DNA of 64,000 bases from Streptomyces sp. CG 926 (GTDB lineage Bacteria; Actinomycetota; Actinomycetes; Streptomycetales; Streptomycetaceae): NCBI RefSeq assembly GCF_003148825.1, contig NZ_QGGZ01000013.1, positions 186,001 through 250,000 of the forward strand, in the 5' to 3' direction. The position numbers and the translations under genes were made by a program. Shown piece after piece: positions 17,922-26,643 of the stretch (position 1 is its first letter; every line of letters starts with the position of its first letter). The notes below the pieces were generated by a model, which was given only the letters and a program-made list of their open reading frames with translations, was not told the DNA's origin and did no database searches.

Positions 17922-20291
17922 TCAGCAGGGCCAGGACCAATCCGCGACCTCGGGCAGGTCGGTGCCGTGTCCGCGGATCCAGTCGTGGTGGCGGATGCGC
18001 TGGTCGGCCATGGCCTGACGCAGCCGGTCGGCGCGGCCCGTGAGGCCGGGGACGCGGTCGATGACGTCCATGACCAGCCGGTAACGGTCCATGTCGTTGC
18101 GCACGACCATGTCGAAGGGCGTGGTTGTGGTGCCGGACTCCTTGTATCCGCGCACGTGCAGCTGGGAGTGGCCGCTACGGCGGTAGGCGAGGCGGTGGAT
18201 GAGCCACGGGTAGCCGTGGTAGGCGAAGATCACCGGCCGGTCCGTCGTGAACAGGGCGTCGTACTCGGGGTCCGTCATGCCGTGCGGGTGTTCCCCGCGG
18301 GGCATCAGGCGGGCGATGTCGACCACGTTGACGACGCGGACGGCCAGCGCGGGGAGGTGCTCGCGGAGCAGGGCGGCGGCGGCCAGCACTTCCATGGTGG
18401 GGACGTCTCCGGCGCAGGCGAGGACGACGTCGGGCTCGCGGGAGCCGTCGTCGGTGCCGGCCCACGCCCAGGTACCGGCACCGCGCGCCACGTGCGTGCG
18501 GGCCTCCTGGAGCGTGAGCCAGTCGAAGCAGGGCTGTTTCCCGGCGACGATCACGTTCACCTGGTCGCGGCTGTGCAGGGCGTGGTCGGTCACGGCGAGG
18601 AGGGAGTTGGCGTCCGGCGGGAGGTAGACCCGGACGACCTCGGGGCTCTTGTTGAGCACGTGGTCGACGAAGCCGGGGTCCTGGTGGGAGAAGCCGTTGT
18701 TGTCCTGGCGCCATACGTGTGAGGTGAGCAGATAGTTGAGGGAGGCGATGGGGGCGCGCCAGGGGAGTTCGCGCGAGGTCTTCAGCCATTTGATGTGCTG
18801 GCCGACCATGGAGTCGACGATGTGCGCGAAGGCCTCGTACGTGGAGAACAGGCCGTGGCGGCCGGTGAGGAGATAGCCCTCCAGCCAGCCCTGGCAGACG
18901 TGTTCGGACAGGATCTCCATGACCCGGCCGTCACGCGACAGGTTCCGGTCGGTGGCCTCGACGCTGCCCTGCCAGGCCTTCCCGGTGGCCTCGTACAGGT
19001 CGTCCAGCCGGTTGGAGGCGGTCTCGTCCGGTCCGACGACCCGGAAGTCCCTCCGTCCGGACGTGTCCCGCATGACCTGGGCGAGGAAGTGCCCCAGCAC
19101 GCGGGTCGGCTCGTGCAGGGTGCGGCCCGGCTTGTCGACCGGGACGGAGTGTGCGTCGAGCGCGTGCAGCGGGAGCGGCCGCAGCAGGCGGCCCCCGTTC
19201 GCGTACGGCACTGCGCCCAGGCGCCGGTCGCCCTCCGGGACACCCGCCAGGACCTGCGCCACCGGACGGCCCTCGGCGTCGAAGAGCTCCTCGGGCCGGT
19301 ACGAGCGCAGCCACTCCTCCAGCTGCTTCAGGTGAGCCGGGTTCTCGCGTACCCCGGCGAGCGGGACCTGGTGGGAGCGCCACGTTCCCTCGACCGGGTT
19401 TCCGTCGACGTTCGCGGGACCGGTCCAGCCCTTGGGGGTGCGCAGCACGATCATGGGCCAGCGGAAGTACTCCCGATCCGAGCCGGTCCCTGCTGTCCGG
19501 GCCCGCCGTTGGATGGCCGCGATGCGGTCCAAGGCGTGGTCCATCGCGCGGACCATGGCCTGGTGTACCAGGGCCGGCTCACTGCCGGTCACGTACAGGG
19601 GTTCGTGGCCGTAGCCGCGCAGCAGGGCGTCGAGCTCGGCCTCGGGGATCCGGGACAGCACCGTCGGGTTGGCGATCTTGTAGCCGTTGAGGTGCAGGAT
19701 GGGCAGGACCGCGCCGTCGTTGACCGGGTCGAGAAACTTGTTCGAATGCCAGGACGCGGCCAGCGGTCCGGTCTCCGCCTCGCCGTCGCCGATGACGCAG
19801 GCGACCAGCAGGTCGGGGTGGTCGAACGCGGCTCCGTAGGCGTGGGACAGGGCGTAACCGAGTTCCCCACCCTCGTGGATGGACCCGGGTGTCTCCGGCG
19901 CCACGTGGCTGGGCACTCCGCCGGGGAAGGAGAACTGCCGGAACAGCTTGGCCATGCCGTCGGCGTCCCGCGTCACCTCCGGGTAGGTCTCGCTGTACGT
20001 CCCCTCCAGCCAGGAGTTGGCGAGGACGGCGGGTCCGCCGTGGCCAGGGCCCCAGACGCACAGGGCCCGCAGCGAACGCTCCTTGATCACGCGGTTCAGG
20101 TGGGTGTGCACCAGGTTCAGGCCGGGCGAGGTGCCCCAGTGGCCGAGCAGCCGCGGCTTGATGTGCTCCGGCCGCAGCGGCTGCGCCAGCAGGGGATTGG
20201 CCATGAGGTAGATCTGGCCGACTGCCAGGTAGTTCGCGGCGCGCCAGTGGGCGTCCAACTCCGAGATCGAATGCGCGGTCAACGCGGTCAT
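17922..20291 (-). CDS. xfp: Xylulose-5-phosphate/fructose-6-phosphate phosphoketolase
   Basis: This 789-aa thiamine diphosphate enzyme cleaves xylulose-5-P or fructose-6-P with phosphate to acetyl phosphate plus a C3 or C4 sugar phosphate. The start at ATG 20291 has AGGAG upstream. Hallmarks are LGHWGTSPGLNLVHTHLNR near the N-terminus, GPGHGGPA, and the ThDP/Mg motif GDGEAETGPLAASWHSNKFL. The C-terminal half carries HQDPGFVDHVLNKSPEVVRV and YLPPDANSLL. Length and motifs are complete, so it should be active. It offers a route to acetyl phosphate and ATP under fermentative or hypoxic conditions, which fits a DosR-type regulon. It is divergent from the USP gene at 20536, with a DosR-box-like site between them. 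Confidence 0.95.
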   Translation of the reverse strand: MTALTAHSISELDAHWRAANYLAVGQIYLMANPLLAQPLRPEHIKPRLLGHWGTSPGLNLVHTHLNRVIKERSLRALCVWGPGHGGPAVLANSWLEGTYSETYPEVTRDADGMAKLFRQFSFPGGVPSHVAPETPGSIHEGGELGYALSHAYGAAFDHPDLLVACVIGDGEAETGPLAASWHSNKFLDPVNDGAVLPILHLNGYKIANPTVLSRIPEAELDALLRGYGHEPLYVTGSEPALVHQAMVRAMDHALDRIAAIQRRARTAGTGSDREYFRWPMIVLRTPKGWTGPANVDGNPVEGTWRSHQVPLAGVRENPAHLKQLEEWLRSYRPEELFDAEGRPVAQVLAGVPEGDRRLGAVPYANGGRLLRPLPLHALDAHSVPVDKPGRTLHEPTRVLGHFLAQVMRDTSGRRDFRVVGPDETASNRLDDLYEATGKAWQGSVEATDRNLSRDGRVMEILSEHVCQGWLEGYLLTGRHGLFSTYEAFAHIVDSMVGQHIKWLKTSRELPWRAPIASLNYLLTSHVWRQDNNGFSHQDPGFVDHVLNKSPEVVRVYLPPDANSLLAVTDHALHSRDQVNVIVAGKQPCFDWLTLQEARTHVARGAGTWAWAGTDDGSREPDVVLACAGDVPTMEVLAAAALLREHLPALAVRVVNVVDIARLMPRGEHPHGMTDPEYDALFTTDRPVIFAYHGYPWLIHRLAYRRSGHSQLHVRGYKESGTTTTPFDMVVRNDMDRYRLVMDVIDRVPGLTGRADRLRQAMADQRIRHHDWIRGHGTDLPEVADWSWPC

Positions 20292-20397
20292 GTCCGCTCC
20301 TGCGTGTGAGGGTCAGGGACGTTCGTCGACTGAGCCGATACCGACACACTGCGCGCCCGCCGGGCGCGCCCGGGAGGGGAGAACCGGCCCTCAGGGA

Positions 20398-20411
20398 GGG
20401 ACCGTCGGCCC
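20398..20411. promoter_or_regulatory. DosR-box-like palindrome between xfp and USP genes
   Basis: GGGACCGTCGGCCC lies in the 244-bp divergent region between the phosphoketolase start (20291, minus) and the USP start (20536, plus), 107 bases from the first and 125 from the second. It matches the GGGACC..CGGCCC form at 7838 and 22323. Its position could serve either gene. No other feature was recognised in this intergenic region. Confidence 0.6.
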
Positions 20412-20535
20412 TTTCCCGCGGATGCCCGACCCGAGGAGGGTGAATCCCGGTGGCGCCCGGTCCTTCCCCCGGCCGGCGCCACCCGTTCCGGCCAACGACC
20501 CCGATGCCTCGCGCATCAGTACGGAGGACAGCACC

Positions 20536-21411
20536 GTGAAGCGCACCCTCGTCGTCGGCGTGGACGGCTCCACAGAGAGCCGGGCCGCGGCCGACTGGGC
20601 GGCCGAGGAAGCCGAGCGACGTGACATGCACGTGCACCTGGTACACGCCTGGCTGTGGCAGCCACTGGCCGTCCCGGTCGTCCAGGACCGCGGCGTCGAG
20701 GCCCGCCGTGCCCAGGAGATCCTGGAGGAGACGCAGGCGGAGCTGACCCGCCACCACCCGCGACTCTCCCTCACCGCGGAGGTGGTGCCGGACGTCCCCG
20801 TGCCGGCCCTGCTGCGCGCCGCCAAGGACGCGGAGATGCTGGTGCTCGGCACGCGCGGTCACAGCGCTCTCGCCGGCTTCCTGCTGGGCTCCTACGGACA
20901 GCAGCTGATCGCCTCCACCGAATGCCCCGTCGTCTCCGTCCGCGCCCGGCACGGCATCGCTGCGCCCGGGCCCGCCGAGGGCGAGGTGGTCGTCGGCCAA
21001 CAGGGTGGCGTGGAGGAATCCGCCGACGTACTGCGCTTCGCCTTCGAGGCGGCCGCCGCACGAAGGTCGCCCCTGCGCGCCGTCCGGGCCTGGAGCATGC
21101 CGCCGGTCTACGGTTACAGCCCCGGATCGTTGTGGATCGCCGACCAGCTGGGCGGGCTGGAACCGTACGAGAAGGCGGCGCTGGAGCAGGCTCTGGAGCC
21201 GTGGCGGGTGAGGTATCCCGAGGTGGACGTCATCGCGCACGTGGAGCACGGCAGCGCGGGGCACGTGCTGCTGTCCGTCGCTTCGGACGCTCAACTGCTG
21301 GTCGTCGGCCGGCAGATCAGGGACTCGGCGCTCGGCACACGTACCGGATCGGTGGCCCATGCGGTCCTGCACCACTCGGCCTGTCCGGTCGCCGTCGTGC
21401 CGCACCACTGA
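20536..21411 (+). CDS. Tandem-domain universal stress protein
   Basis: This 291-aa protein starts at GTG 20536 with GGAGG 8 bases upstream; the longer frame upstream overlaps xfp and is rejected. Domain 1 (RTLVVGVDGSTESRAAADWA) carries LVLGTRGHSALAGFLLGS, a full ATP-loop pattern, and ends CPVVSVRARHG. Domain 2 ends LVVGRQIRDSALGTRTGS then VAHAVLHHSACPVAVVPHH, very like the end of the USP at 6106. It has its own divergent promoter region with one DosR-like site. It converges with the second response regulator gene at 21479. Confidence 0.9.
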   Translation: MKRTLVVGVDGSTESRAAADWAAEEAERRDMHVHLVHAWLWQPLAVPVVQDRGVEARRAQEILEETQAELTRHHPRLSLTAEVVPDVPVPALLRAAKDAEMLVLGTRGHSALAGFLLGSYGQQLIASTECPVVSVRARHGIAAPGPAEGEVVVGQQGGVEESADVLRFAFEAAAARRSPLRAVRAWSMPPVYGYSPGSLWIADQLGGLEPYEKAALEQALEPWRVRYPEVDVIAHVEHGSAGHVLLSVASDAQLLVVGRQIRDSALGTRTGSVAHAVLHHSACPVAVVPHH

Positions 21412-21478
21412 ACCGCCGACGGACGTATGGACCGGGCGCACCCCTCGGGACCGGCCCGGTCCGCTTCCGAGATGGCAC

Positions 21479-22180
21479 CTACCGGGGGGCCGAGTGCCGG
21501 CCGGTCGGTGCCAGCGCGTGGCTGGCGATCACGGCGGCCTGGACGCGCCGCTCCACCCCGAGCTTGACGAACAGCCGCGAGATGATGTTCTTCACGGTCT
21601 TCTCGGCCAGGTAGAGGCGCTTGCCGATCTCCCGGTTGGTGAGGCCCTCGCTGACCATGAGAAGGATTTCCTTCTCGCGGTCCGTGAAGCCGGCGAGTCC
21701 CGGGACCCGTTCCTCCTGCGGCACTTTGCCGCGCATGCGGGCCATCAGCCGTGTGGTGGCACCGGGGTCGAGCATCGACTGTCCAGATGCGACCGTCCGT
21801 ACGGCGGTCACCAGGTCGGTGCCGGTGATCTGCTTCAGGACGTATCCCGAGGCTCCCGCCATCACGGCATCCAGGAGGGCCTCCTCGTCGTCGAACGAGG
21901 TGAGCATGAGACATGCCAACTCGGGCATCTGTGAGCGCAGCTCACGGCACACGCTCACCCCATCGCCGTCCTGGAGCCGCACGTCCAGGATCGCCACCCG
22001 GGGACGCAGCGCCGGAATGCGGGCCAGTGCCTGTTGCGCCGTGCCGGCCTCACCGACCACGGTGAGGTCGGGCTCGGCGTCCAGCAGGTCGTGCACCCCC
22101 CGGCGGACGACCTCGTGGTCGTCGAGCAAGAAGACGGTGATGGGGTCCGTCGCGGGGGAGGGGGCACCGCTGCCGGTCAT
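21479..22180 (-). CDS. NarL/DevR-type response regulator (second copy)
   Basis: This 233-aa regulator starts at ATG 22180 behind AAGGAG. The receiver has FLLDDHEVVRRGVHDLLDAE, phospho-acceptor Asp66 in VAILDVRLQDGDG, and SFDDEEALLDAVMAGASG with Lys in YVLKQITG. The LuxR-type DNA-binding domain is LTNREIGKRLYLAEKTVKNI then ISRLFVKLGVERRVQAAV. It differs from the copy at 16336 in the recognition helix (AEKTVKNII against SEKTVKNHI), so DNA preference may have shifted slightly. Three DosR-like palindromes lie immediately upstream, suggesting autoregulation, as for dosR in mycobacteria. It sits between a USP gene and a STAS gene and is 1.2 kb from the second kinase gene. Confidence 0.9.
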   Translation of the reverse strand: MTGSGAPSPATDPITVFLLDDHEVVRRGVHDLLDAEPDLTVVGEAGTAQQALARIPALRPRVAILDVRLQDGDGVSVCRELRSQMPELACLMLTSFDDEEALLDAVMAGASGYVLKQITGTDLVTAVRTVASGQSMLDPGATTRLMARMRGKVPQEERVPGLAGFTDREKEILLMVSEGLTNREIGKRLYLAEKTVKNIISRLFVKLGVERRVQAAVIASHALAPTGRHSAPR

Positions 22181-22241
22181 GAGCGACTCCTTCGACTGGG
22201 TCCGTCCTGGACACAGGAACACCGGCATCCTGCCCGCCTGA

Positions 22242-22336
22242 GGGCCGAACGGCCAGGGCCGATCGGCCCTCATCGACGGAGCCGTGCGGGGAATGCCAGA
22301 TCCCGACGAGTCCCCCGGGAACGGGACCTTCGGCCC
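22242..22336. promoter_or_regulatory. Three DosR-box-like palindromes, two in direct abutment
   Basis: GGGCCGAACGGCCA (22242-22255) and the fully symmetric GGGCCGATCGGCCC (22256-22269) abut with no gap, and GGGACCTTCGGCCC lies at 22323-22336. All are in the divergent region between the response regulator start (22180, minus) and the STAS start (22445, plus). The two abutting 14-mers give a 14-bp centre-to-centre distance, about one and a third helical turns. The density here is the highest in the window. Autoregulation by a DevR-like protein is the inference. Confidence 0.65.
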
Positions 22337-22444
22337 TGCCGAAGGGACCTGCCGGGCCTTTCGAGCGGCCCCGGCGCCGGTGGAGTGTTGTCGCACGAGG
22401 AACGGCAGCGGCTCGACGAAGTCGCGCGCAGCGCGGAGGACGCC

Positions 22445-22771
22445 ATGACAACCGCCCTGATCAACTTGCAGACTGTGGCGCGCGACGACCGCGCTCTGAG
22501 AGTCGCCCTGGCCGGGGAGCTGGACTGCTACACCGCAGAACAGGTGGGGCCCCGTCTGCGTGAACTGGCTGAGTCCGACTGCAGGAACCTGGTCCTGGAC
22601 CTGTGTCGCCTTTCCTTCTGTGACAGCGCGGGCATCGACCTTTTCGTACGTCTGGACCGCCGCTGCCGTGCTGCGGGCACGCGGCTCCTCCTCTGTGACG
22701 TACCGCCTCCGGTGGTCAAGTCCATCCGCGTGCTCGGCGCCGACCGAGACCTGAGGCTCGTCGTCTCGTGA
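22445..22771 (+). CDS. STAS-domain anti-sigma factor antagonist
   Basis: This 108-aa protein starts at ATG 22445 with GGAGG 5 bases upstream; the longer frame overlaps the promoter palindromes and is rejected. It is a single STAS domain: ALRVALAGELDCYTAEQVGP, then NLVLDLCRLSFCDSAGIDLF, with the phosphorylatable Ser61 in the conserved DSAGI motif, ending RVLGADRDLRLVVS. Such proteins bind anti-sigma kinases and release sigma factors when unphosphorylated. No anti-sigma factor or sigma gene is in the window, so its partner is elsewhere. Its place next to DosR-like sites suggests it links the hypoxia regulon to a SigB-like stress response. Confidence 0.85.
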   Translation: MTTALINLQTVARDDRALRVALAGELDCYTAEQVGPRLRELAESDCRNLVLDLCRLSFCDSAGIDLFVRLDRRCRAAGTRLLLCDVPPPVVKSIRVLGADRDLRLVVS

Positions 22772-22894
22772 GGACGCCCGCTGTCAGGACTCGAAGGCAG
22801 AGGGAAGGGGCTGTACGGCAGGGGCCCTTCGATTGATCGGCATGGACGCTGGAGAACCGTGAGGACAGATCGGGGCCGGACGAAGGAACGCGAG

Positions 22895-23386
22895 ATGGAT
22901 CAGGCAGGTAGGGAGCGAAGCGCCCGTCGGAGGAGCATGATGGCCGAACGGCACATGCGCGAACTGGACCGGGCCGAAGCCCTGGGACTGCTCGCATCGG
23001 TGTCGCTGGGACGTATCGTCTTCACACAGCACGCGCTGCCCGCCGTCCGGCCGGTGAACCACCTCGTCGACGGCGAGGACATCGTGATCCGGATCCACGA
23101 AGGCGGTGCTCTGGCCGCTCTCACGGCGCCTGGGGACGGTCCTGGGGTGGTGGTTGCCTACGAAGCGGATGCCATCGATCCCGTCACCCACCTGGGGTGG
23201 AGCGTCGTCGTCACCGGTTACGCTCGGCCGGTGGCCGAGGCCGAGGAAGCCGCACGGTACGCGGCCCTGCTGCACCCGTGGGTGAGGCAGCCGATGACCT
23301 GCGCCGTGCGGATCCGCCCTGATCTCGTGACCGGCTTCCGGCTGGACACCGCACCACCGTCGAGCGTCCCGGTGATCTGCGGCTGA
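22895..23386 (+). CDS. Pyridoxamine 5'-phosphate oxidase-family flavoprotein
   Basis: This is a 163-aa protein. ATG 22895 is preferred because AAGGAA lies about 8 bases upstream; GTG 22859 and ATG 22940 are alternatives. The sequence HMRELDRAEALGLLASVSLG then RIVFTQHALPAVRPVNHLVD shows the split beta-barrel of the PPOX family with the usual G.......A.P.V.PVN pattern. WSVVVTGYARPVAEAEEAAR follows. These small proteins bind FMN, F420 or haem; many actinobacterial members are DosR-regulated. The exact cofactor cannot be read from the sequence. It ends 16 bases before the convergent stop of the second kinase gene. Confidence 0.8.
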   Translation: MDQAGRERSARRRSMMAERHMRELDRAEALGLLASVSLGRIVFTQHALPAVRPVNHLVDGEDIVIRIHEGGALAALTAPGDGPGVVVAYEADAIDPVTHLGWSVVVTGYARPVAEAEEAARYAALLHPWVRQPMTCAVRIRPDLVTGFRLDTAPPSSVPVICG

Positions 23387-23402
23387 TTCCGTGCCCACGT
23401 CC

Positions 23403-25133
23403 TCAGCCGGTGCCCGGGATCGGTGCACGCCACACCAGCCGGCTGCCGCCCTCCTCGGGAGATTCGATGGTGAAGGTCCCGCCCACGTCCTGCGCCCGCT
23501 CGTCGAGGTTGCGCAGACCACTTCTGCGCCCCTGTTCGGGGATGCCCTTGCCGTTGTCCGAGACGGTCAGGACGAGCTCGCCGGGCCCAGCCTTGAGGGT
23601 CACCCCGACCCGGGTCGCCTGTGCGTGACGAGCCGCGTTACTGAGGAGTTCACCCAGTGCGGCGAGTACGTGATCGGCGATCTGAAGGGGAACGTCGGTG
23701 TCGAGGAGTCCCTCCATGCTCAGGCGCGGTGGATGGCCCAGGGCCGTGGCCGCGTCCCCGACCGCGCGGGCGGCGCGTGCGCGCAGCCCGGGTCCGGCCT
23801 CACGGTCCTTCGTGCGGAGACCGAAGATCGTGGAGCGGATGATCTTGATGGTCTCGTCCAGGTCGTCGACCGCCCGGCCGACCCGCTCGGCGGCCCCTTC
23901 GTGCTCCACGAGCCGGGCGGCGCTCTGCAAGGTCATACCGGTGGCGAAAAGCCGCTGGATGGCCAGGTCGTGGAGGTCACGAGCAATCCTGTCGCGCTCT
24001 TCGAGCAGGGCGATCTGCTCGGTGTCCCGACGCCGCTCCGCCAGCTCCAGAGCGATCGCGGCCTGCCCCGCGAAAGCGACGAGCGGTTCCAGTTCGCCCT
24101 CGCCGAACACCGGATCACCCGCCGAGCGTGAGAGCAGCAGCACGCCTCGGCTCTCCTCACCCGTAGTGCCCAGCGGAACCGCTACGGCAGGCCCCAGACC
24201 GTCCTGCCGCGGGACCTGAGACCCATCCGGGTACTGCCTGTGCCCGTCGTCCCCGGCCAGTATCGCTGTCATCGGTTTGCCTGTCCGATGCGCGGTCCCG
24301 CTGAGCGTGCCGTCGATGGGAATGACGAGGCCCTGCCACGCGTCTCCGTTCGCACCCGCCGCGAATTCCACGACCAAGCCATCGACGCCGTCCACCGGAA
24401 CGGCGATGTGCGCGAGCCGTGCCGCGGTGATCTCCTGGGCGCGGCGGGCGATGAGCTCCAGCACCGCGGGGCGCGAACTGCCGGACAGAAGGCTCTCGGT
24501 GATCTCCGCGTTCGCCTTGAGCCATCGCTGCTGGCGCTGCGAGCCCTCGTAGAGCCTCGCGTTGTCGATCGCCACGCCCGCAGCGACCGAGAGGGTGGAG
24601 ATCACGGTCTCGTCCTCGGTGTCGAAGTCGACCCCGCCCCGCTTGTCGGTCAGGTAGAGATTCCCGAACACCTCGTCACGGACCCGGATCGGCACGCCCA
24701 GAAACGTACGCATGGGTGGGTGCTGGGCCGGAAACCCGTGGGACGAGGAGTGCGCCCCGAGATCGGTCAGGCGCAACGGCTCCGGGTGGTGGATCACCTC
24801 ACCGAGCAATCCGTGGCCGGCCGGCAGGGGGCCGATAGCGCCGATCTGCTCGTGGGTGAGCCCCACGGTCAAGAACTGCGCGAGCCTGCGCCCGTCGGGA
24901 CCGATCACGCCGAGCGCCCCGTATTCGGCGTCCACCAGCAGCGCAGCCGCCTCGACGATCCGACGGAGCACCTGGGCGAGATCCAGCTCGCGTCCCACCG
25001 AGACGACGGCCTCCAGCAGGCTGTGCACCCGGTCCCGGGTACCGCGCACCTCGTCGATGCGGACCTGGAGTTCCTCCAGCAGCTCGTCCAGCCGCATGCG
25101 CGGCACCCGCGTCAAAGGATCCCCCACAGCCAC
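23403..25133 (-). CDS. DevS/DosT-like GAF-GAF sensor histidine kinase (second copy)
   Basis: This 576-aa sensor kinase has GTG 25133 as start because GGAGGGG lies 6 bases upstream; this gives exactly the length of the paralogue at 12660. GAF 1 carries LPAGHGLLGEVI and GFPAQHPPMRTFLGVPIRVR, with His138 before PPM as the likely haem ligand. GAF 2 spans about 205-365. The kinase core has DRIARDLHDLAIQRLF (phospho-acceptor His388), ELLSNAARHA, SDNGKGIPEQ and SGLRNLDERA. The G1/G2 ATP-lid glycine boxes are intact. A DosR-like palindrome lies 256 bases upstream in the divergent region shared with the dikinase fragment. It is probably a partner of one or both DevR-like regulators. Confidence 0.9.
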   Translation of the reverse strand: MAVGDPLTRVPRMRLDELLEELQVRIDEVRGTRDRVHSLLEAVVSVGRELDLAQVLRRIVEAAALLVDAEYGALGVIGPDGRRLAQFLTVGLTHEQIGAIGPLPAGHGLLGEVIHHPEPLRLTDLGAHSSSHGFPAQHPPMRTFLGVPIRVRDEVFGNLYLTDKRGGVDFDTEDETVISTLSVAAGVAIDNARLYEGSQRQQRWLKANAEITESLLSGSSRPAVLELIARRAQEITAARLAHIAVPVDGVDGLVVEFAAGANGDAWQGLVIPIDGTLSGTAHRTGKPMTAILAGDDGHRQYPDGSQVPRQDGLGPAVAVPLGTTGEESRGVLLLSRSAGDPVFGEGELEPLVAFAGQAAIALELAERRRDTEQIALLEERDRIARDLHDLAIQRLFATGMTLQSAARLVEHEGAAERVGRAVDDLDETIKIIRSTIFGLRTKDREAGPGLRARAARAVGDAATALGHPPRLSMEGLLDTDVPLQIADHVLAALGELLSNAARHAQATRVGVTLKAGPGELVLTVSDNGKGIPEQGRRSGLRNLDERAQDVGGTFTIESPEEGGSRLVWRAPIPGTG

Positions 25134-25388
25134 GTGCTTCCCCTCCGATCGCCGGGGTGCTGTCCCGGCTGAGGCCAGCGTATCGATACGCCGTCCTGAA
25201 GGGTTGGGTTGCGCAAGGATGCCCGCGACGACAGATGCCATCAAGTGCGGCGTGACGCGAACGGGCATTCTCCGTCGGTGCCCTGATTCCAAGCAGTGTC
25301 TCCACCTCGGCCGATGGACGCCGACCGCCGCGCGTCGGAAATGATCGAGTCCGCCTCCGGTCTGCGGCGCCGCTCGGCCGGTCGGGAG

Positions 25389-25423
25389 GGGCCGACCGGC
25401 CCTCGTCGGAGCCCGACCGGCCC
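25389..25423. promoter_or_regulatory. DosR-box-like palindrome between kinase and dikinase genes
   Basis: GGGCCGACCGGCCC at 25389-25402 is identical to the site at 17883. A second, half-matching site (AGCCCGACCGGCCC) follows at 25410-25423. They lie in the 376-bp divergent region between the histidine kinase start (25133, minus) and the pyruvate phosphate dikinase start (25510, plus), closer to the latter (about 90-120 bases upstream). Nothing else was recognised in this intergenic region. Confidence 0.6.
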
Positions 25424-25509
25424 ATGCCGGAAGAAGCCGGAGGGGCGACAGTGGGCACGAGAGGGCGATCGGGCACCGAGACCGTAGTGGGAAGGGACGG
25501 ACACCTGCG

Positions 25510-26643
25510 ATGCAGCGGTACGTGTACGACTTGACCGAGGACGGCCCGGACACGGCCGCATCGCTGGGGGACAAGGGGGCCGGTCTGGCCGAGATGACCC
25601 GCATGGGGCTTCCGGTACCCCCCGGTTTCACTGTCACCACCGAGGCGTGCCGCGTCTTCCTCGCGACGGGTGAGCCGCCGGTGGAACTGGCCGGCCAGAT
25701 GGCGGAAAACCTGGCGGTGTTGGAGCAGCGAGTCGGCAAGCGCCTCGGGCAGGTGAACAATCCCCTGCTGCTCTCCGTCCGTCCGGGGGCCGGATCTTCG
25801 ACGCCCGGGGGGATGGAGACGGTCCTCGACGTGGGCCTCAACGACCTCTCCGTCCTCGGGCTGGGTGTCGCACCAGGAAACGAGCGGTTCGCGTGGGACT
25901 CCTACAGACGCCTGGTACGGATGTTCGGCAGCACGGTCATGGGAGTCGACGACTCGCTCTTCGAGGAAGTCATCCTCCGTATCGAACGCCACCATGCGGT
26001 GGCTGACGAGGGTCGGCTCGACGCGGTCGACCTCATCAGACTCGTGGAGACGTTCAAGGACCTGATTGCGGAACGGACCGGAGGAGAGTTCCCGCAGGAT
26101 CCGGCCGAGCAGCTCCGTCTGGCGGTCGTGGCCGCCTTCGCGTCGTGGAACGGAGAGCGTGCGCGGCTGCACCGCCGCCGTGGTCACCTCCTTGATCCGG
26201 GCATCGCGGTCAGCGTCCAGAGCATGGTCTTCGGCAATCTCGGCCCCGACTCCGGCAGTGGCGTCGCCTTTACCAGGGACCCGGCCACCGGCAGGCGGGG
26301 TGTGTACGGAAGGTATCTGCCCAACGCCCAGGGCGAGGACGTGGTGGACGGGATTCGGGACACCGTGCCGCTCGGGCGACTCGCGGAGCTCGCCCCCGGG
26401 GCCTACGCACGATTGCACGACTGCATGGAACGACTTGAGGACCGGTACGACGACCGGTGCGACATCGAGTTCACCGTCGAACGCGGAACGCTGTGGATGC
26501 TGCAGACCGATGTCGGTAAGCGGCGGCCGCAAGGTGCCTCGGCACCGCTGACCAGTCCGTCGACGGAGGCAAGTGCTTCGGCACAGGAAGGGCGATCGTC
26601 GGAGCCGGCAGGGCGCAAGCCTCCGCCGACGATCGGGCGTTGA
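25510..26643 (+). CDS. Truncated pyruvate, phosphate dikinase (N-terminal nucleotide-binding domain only)
   Basis: This 377-aa frame starts at ATG 25510. Residues 1-337 match the start of bacterial PPDK: LGDKGAGLAEMTRMGLPVPP, GFTVTTEACRVFL, LLSVRPGAGSSTPGGMETVL, GSGVAFTRDPATG and DIEFTVERGTLWMLQT. After VGKR the sequence turns into a Ser/Pro/Arg-rich tail with no family resemblance and stops. Full-length PPDK is about 870-900 aa; the central phospho-histidine domain and the PEP-binding barrel are missing, so the enzyme cannot catalyse the full reaction. Whether the ATP-grasp fragment has another use is unknown. PPDK is a known member of streptomycete OsdR-type loci, so this is probably a recently broken gene. 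Confidence 0.8.
   Translation: MQRYVYDLTEDGPDTAASLGDKGAGLAEMTRMGLPVPPGFTVTTEACRVFLATGEPPVELAGQMAENLAVLEQRVGKRLGQVNNPLLLSVRPGAGSSTPGGMETVLDVGLNDLSVLGLGVAPGNERFAWDSYRRLVRMFGSTVMGVDDSLFEEVILRIERHHAVADEGRLDAVDLIRLVETFKDLIAERTGGEFPQDPAEQLRLAVVAAFASWNGERARLHRRRGHLLDPGIAVSVQSMVFGNLGPDSGSGVAFTRDPATGRRGVYGRYLPNAQGEDVVDGIRDTVPLGRLAELAPGAYARLHDCMERLEDRYDDRCDIEFTVERGTLWMLQTDVGKRRPQGASAPLTSPSTEASASAQEGRSSEPAGRKPPPTIGR
26593..26635. repeat. Inverted repeat inside the dikinase tail
   Basis: CGATCGTCGG (26593-26602) and CCGACGATCG (26626-26635) are perfect 10-bp arms around a 23-base loop. They fall within the last 17 codons of the truncated dikinase frame, in the part that no longer resembles PPDK. The structure could act as a terminator or be a scar of the rearrangement that shortened the gene. 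There is no T-tract. Confidence 0.4.
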
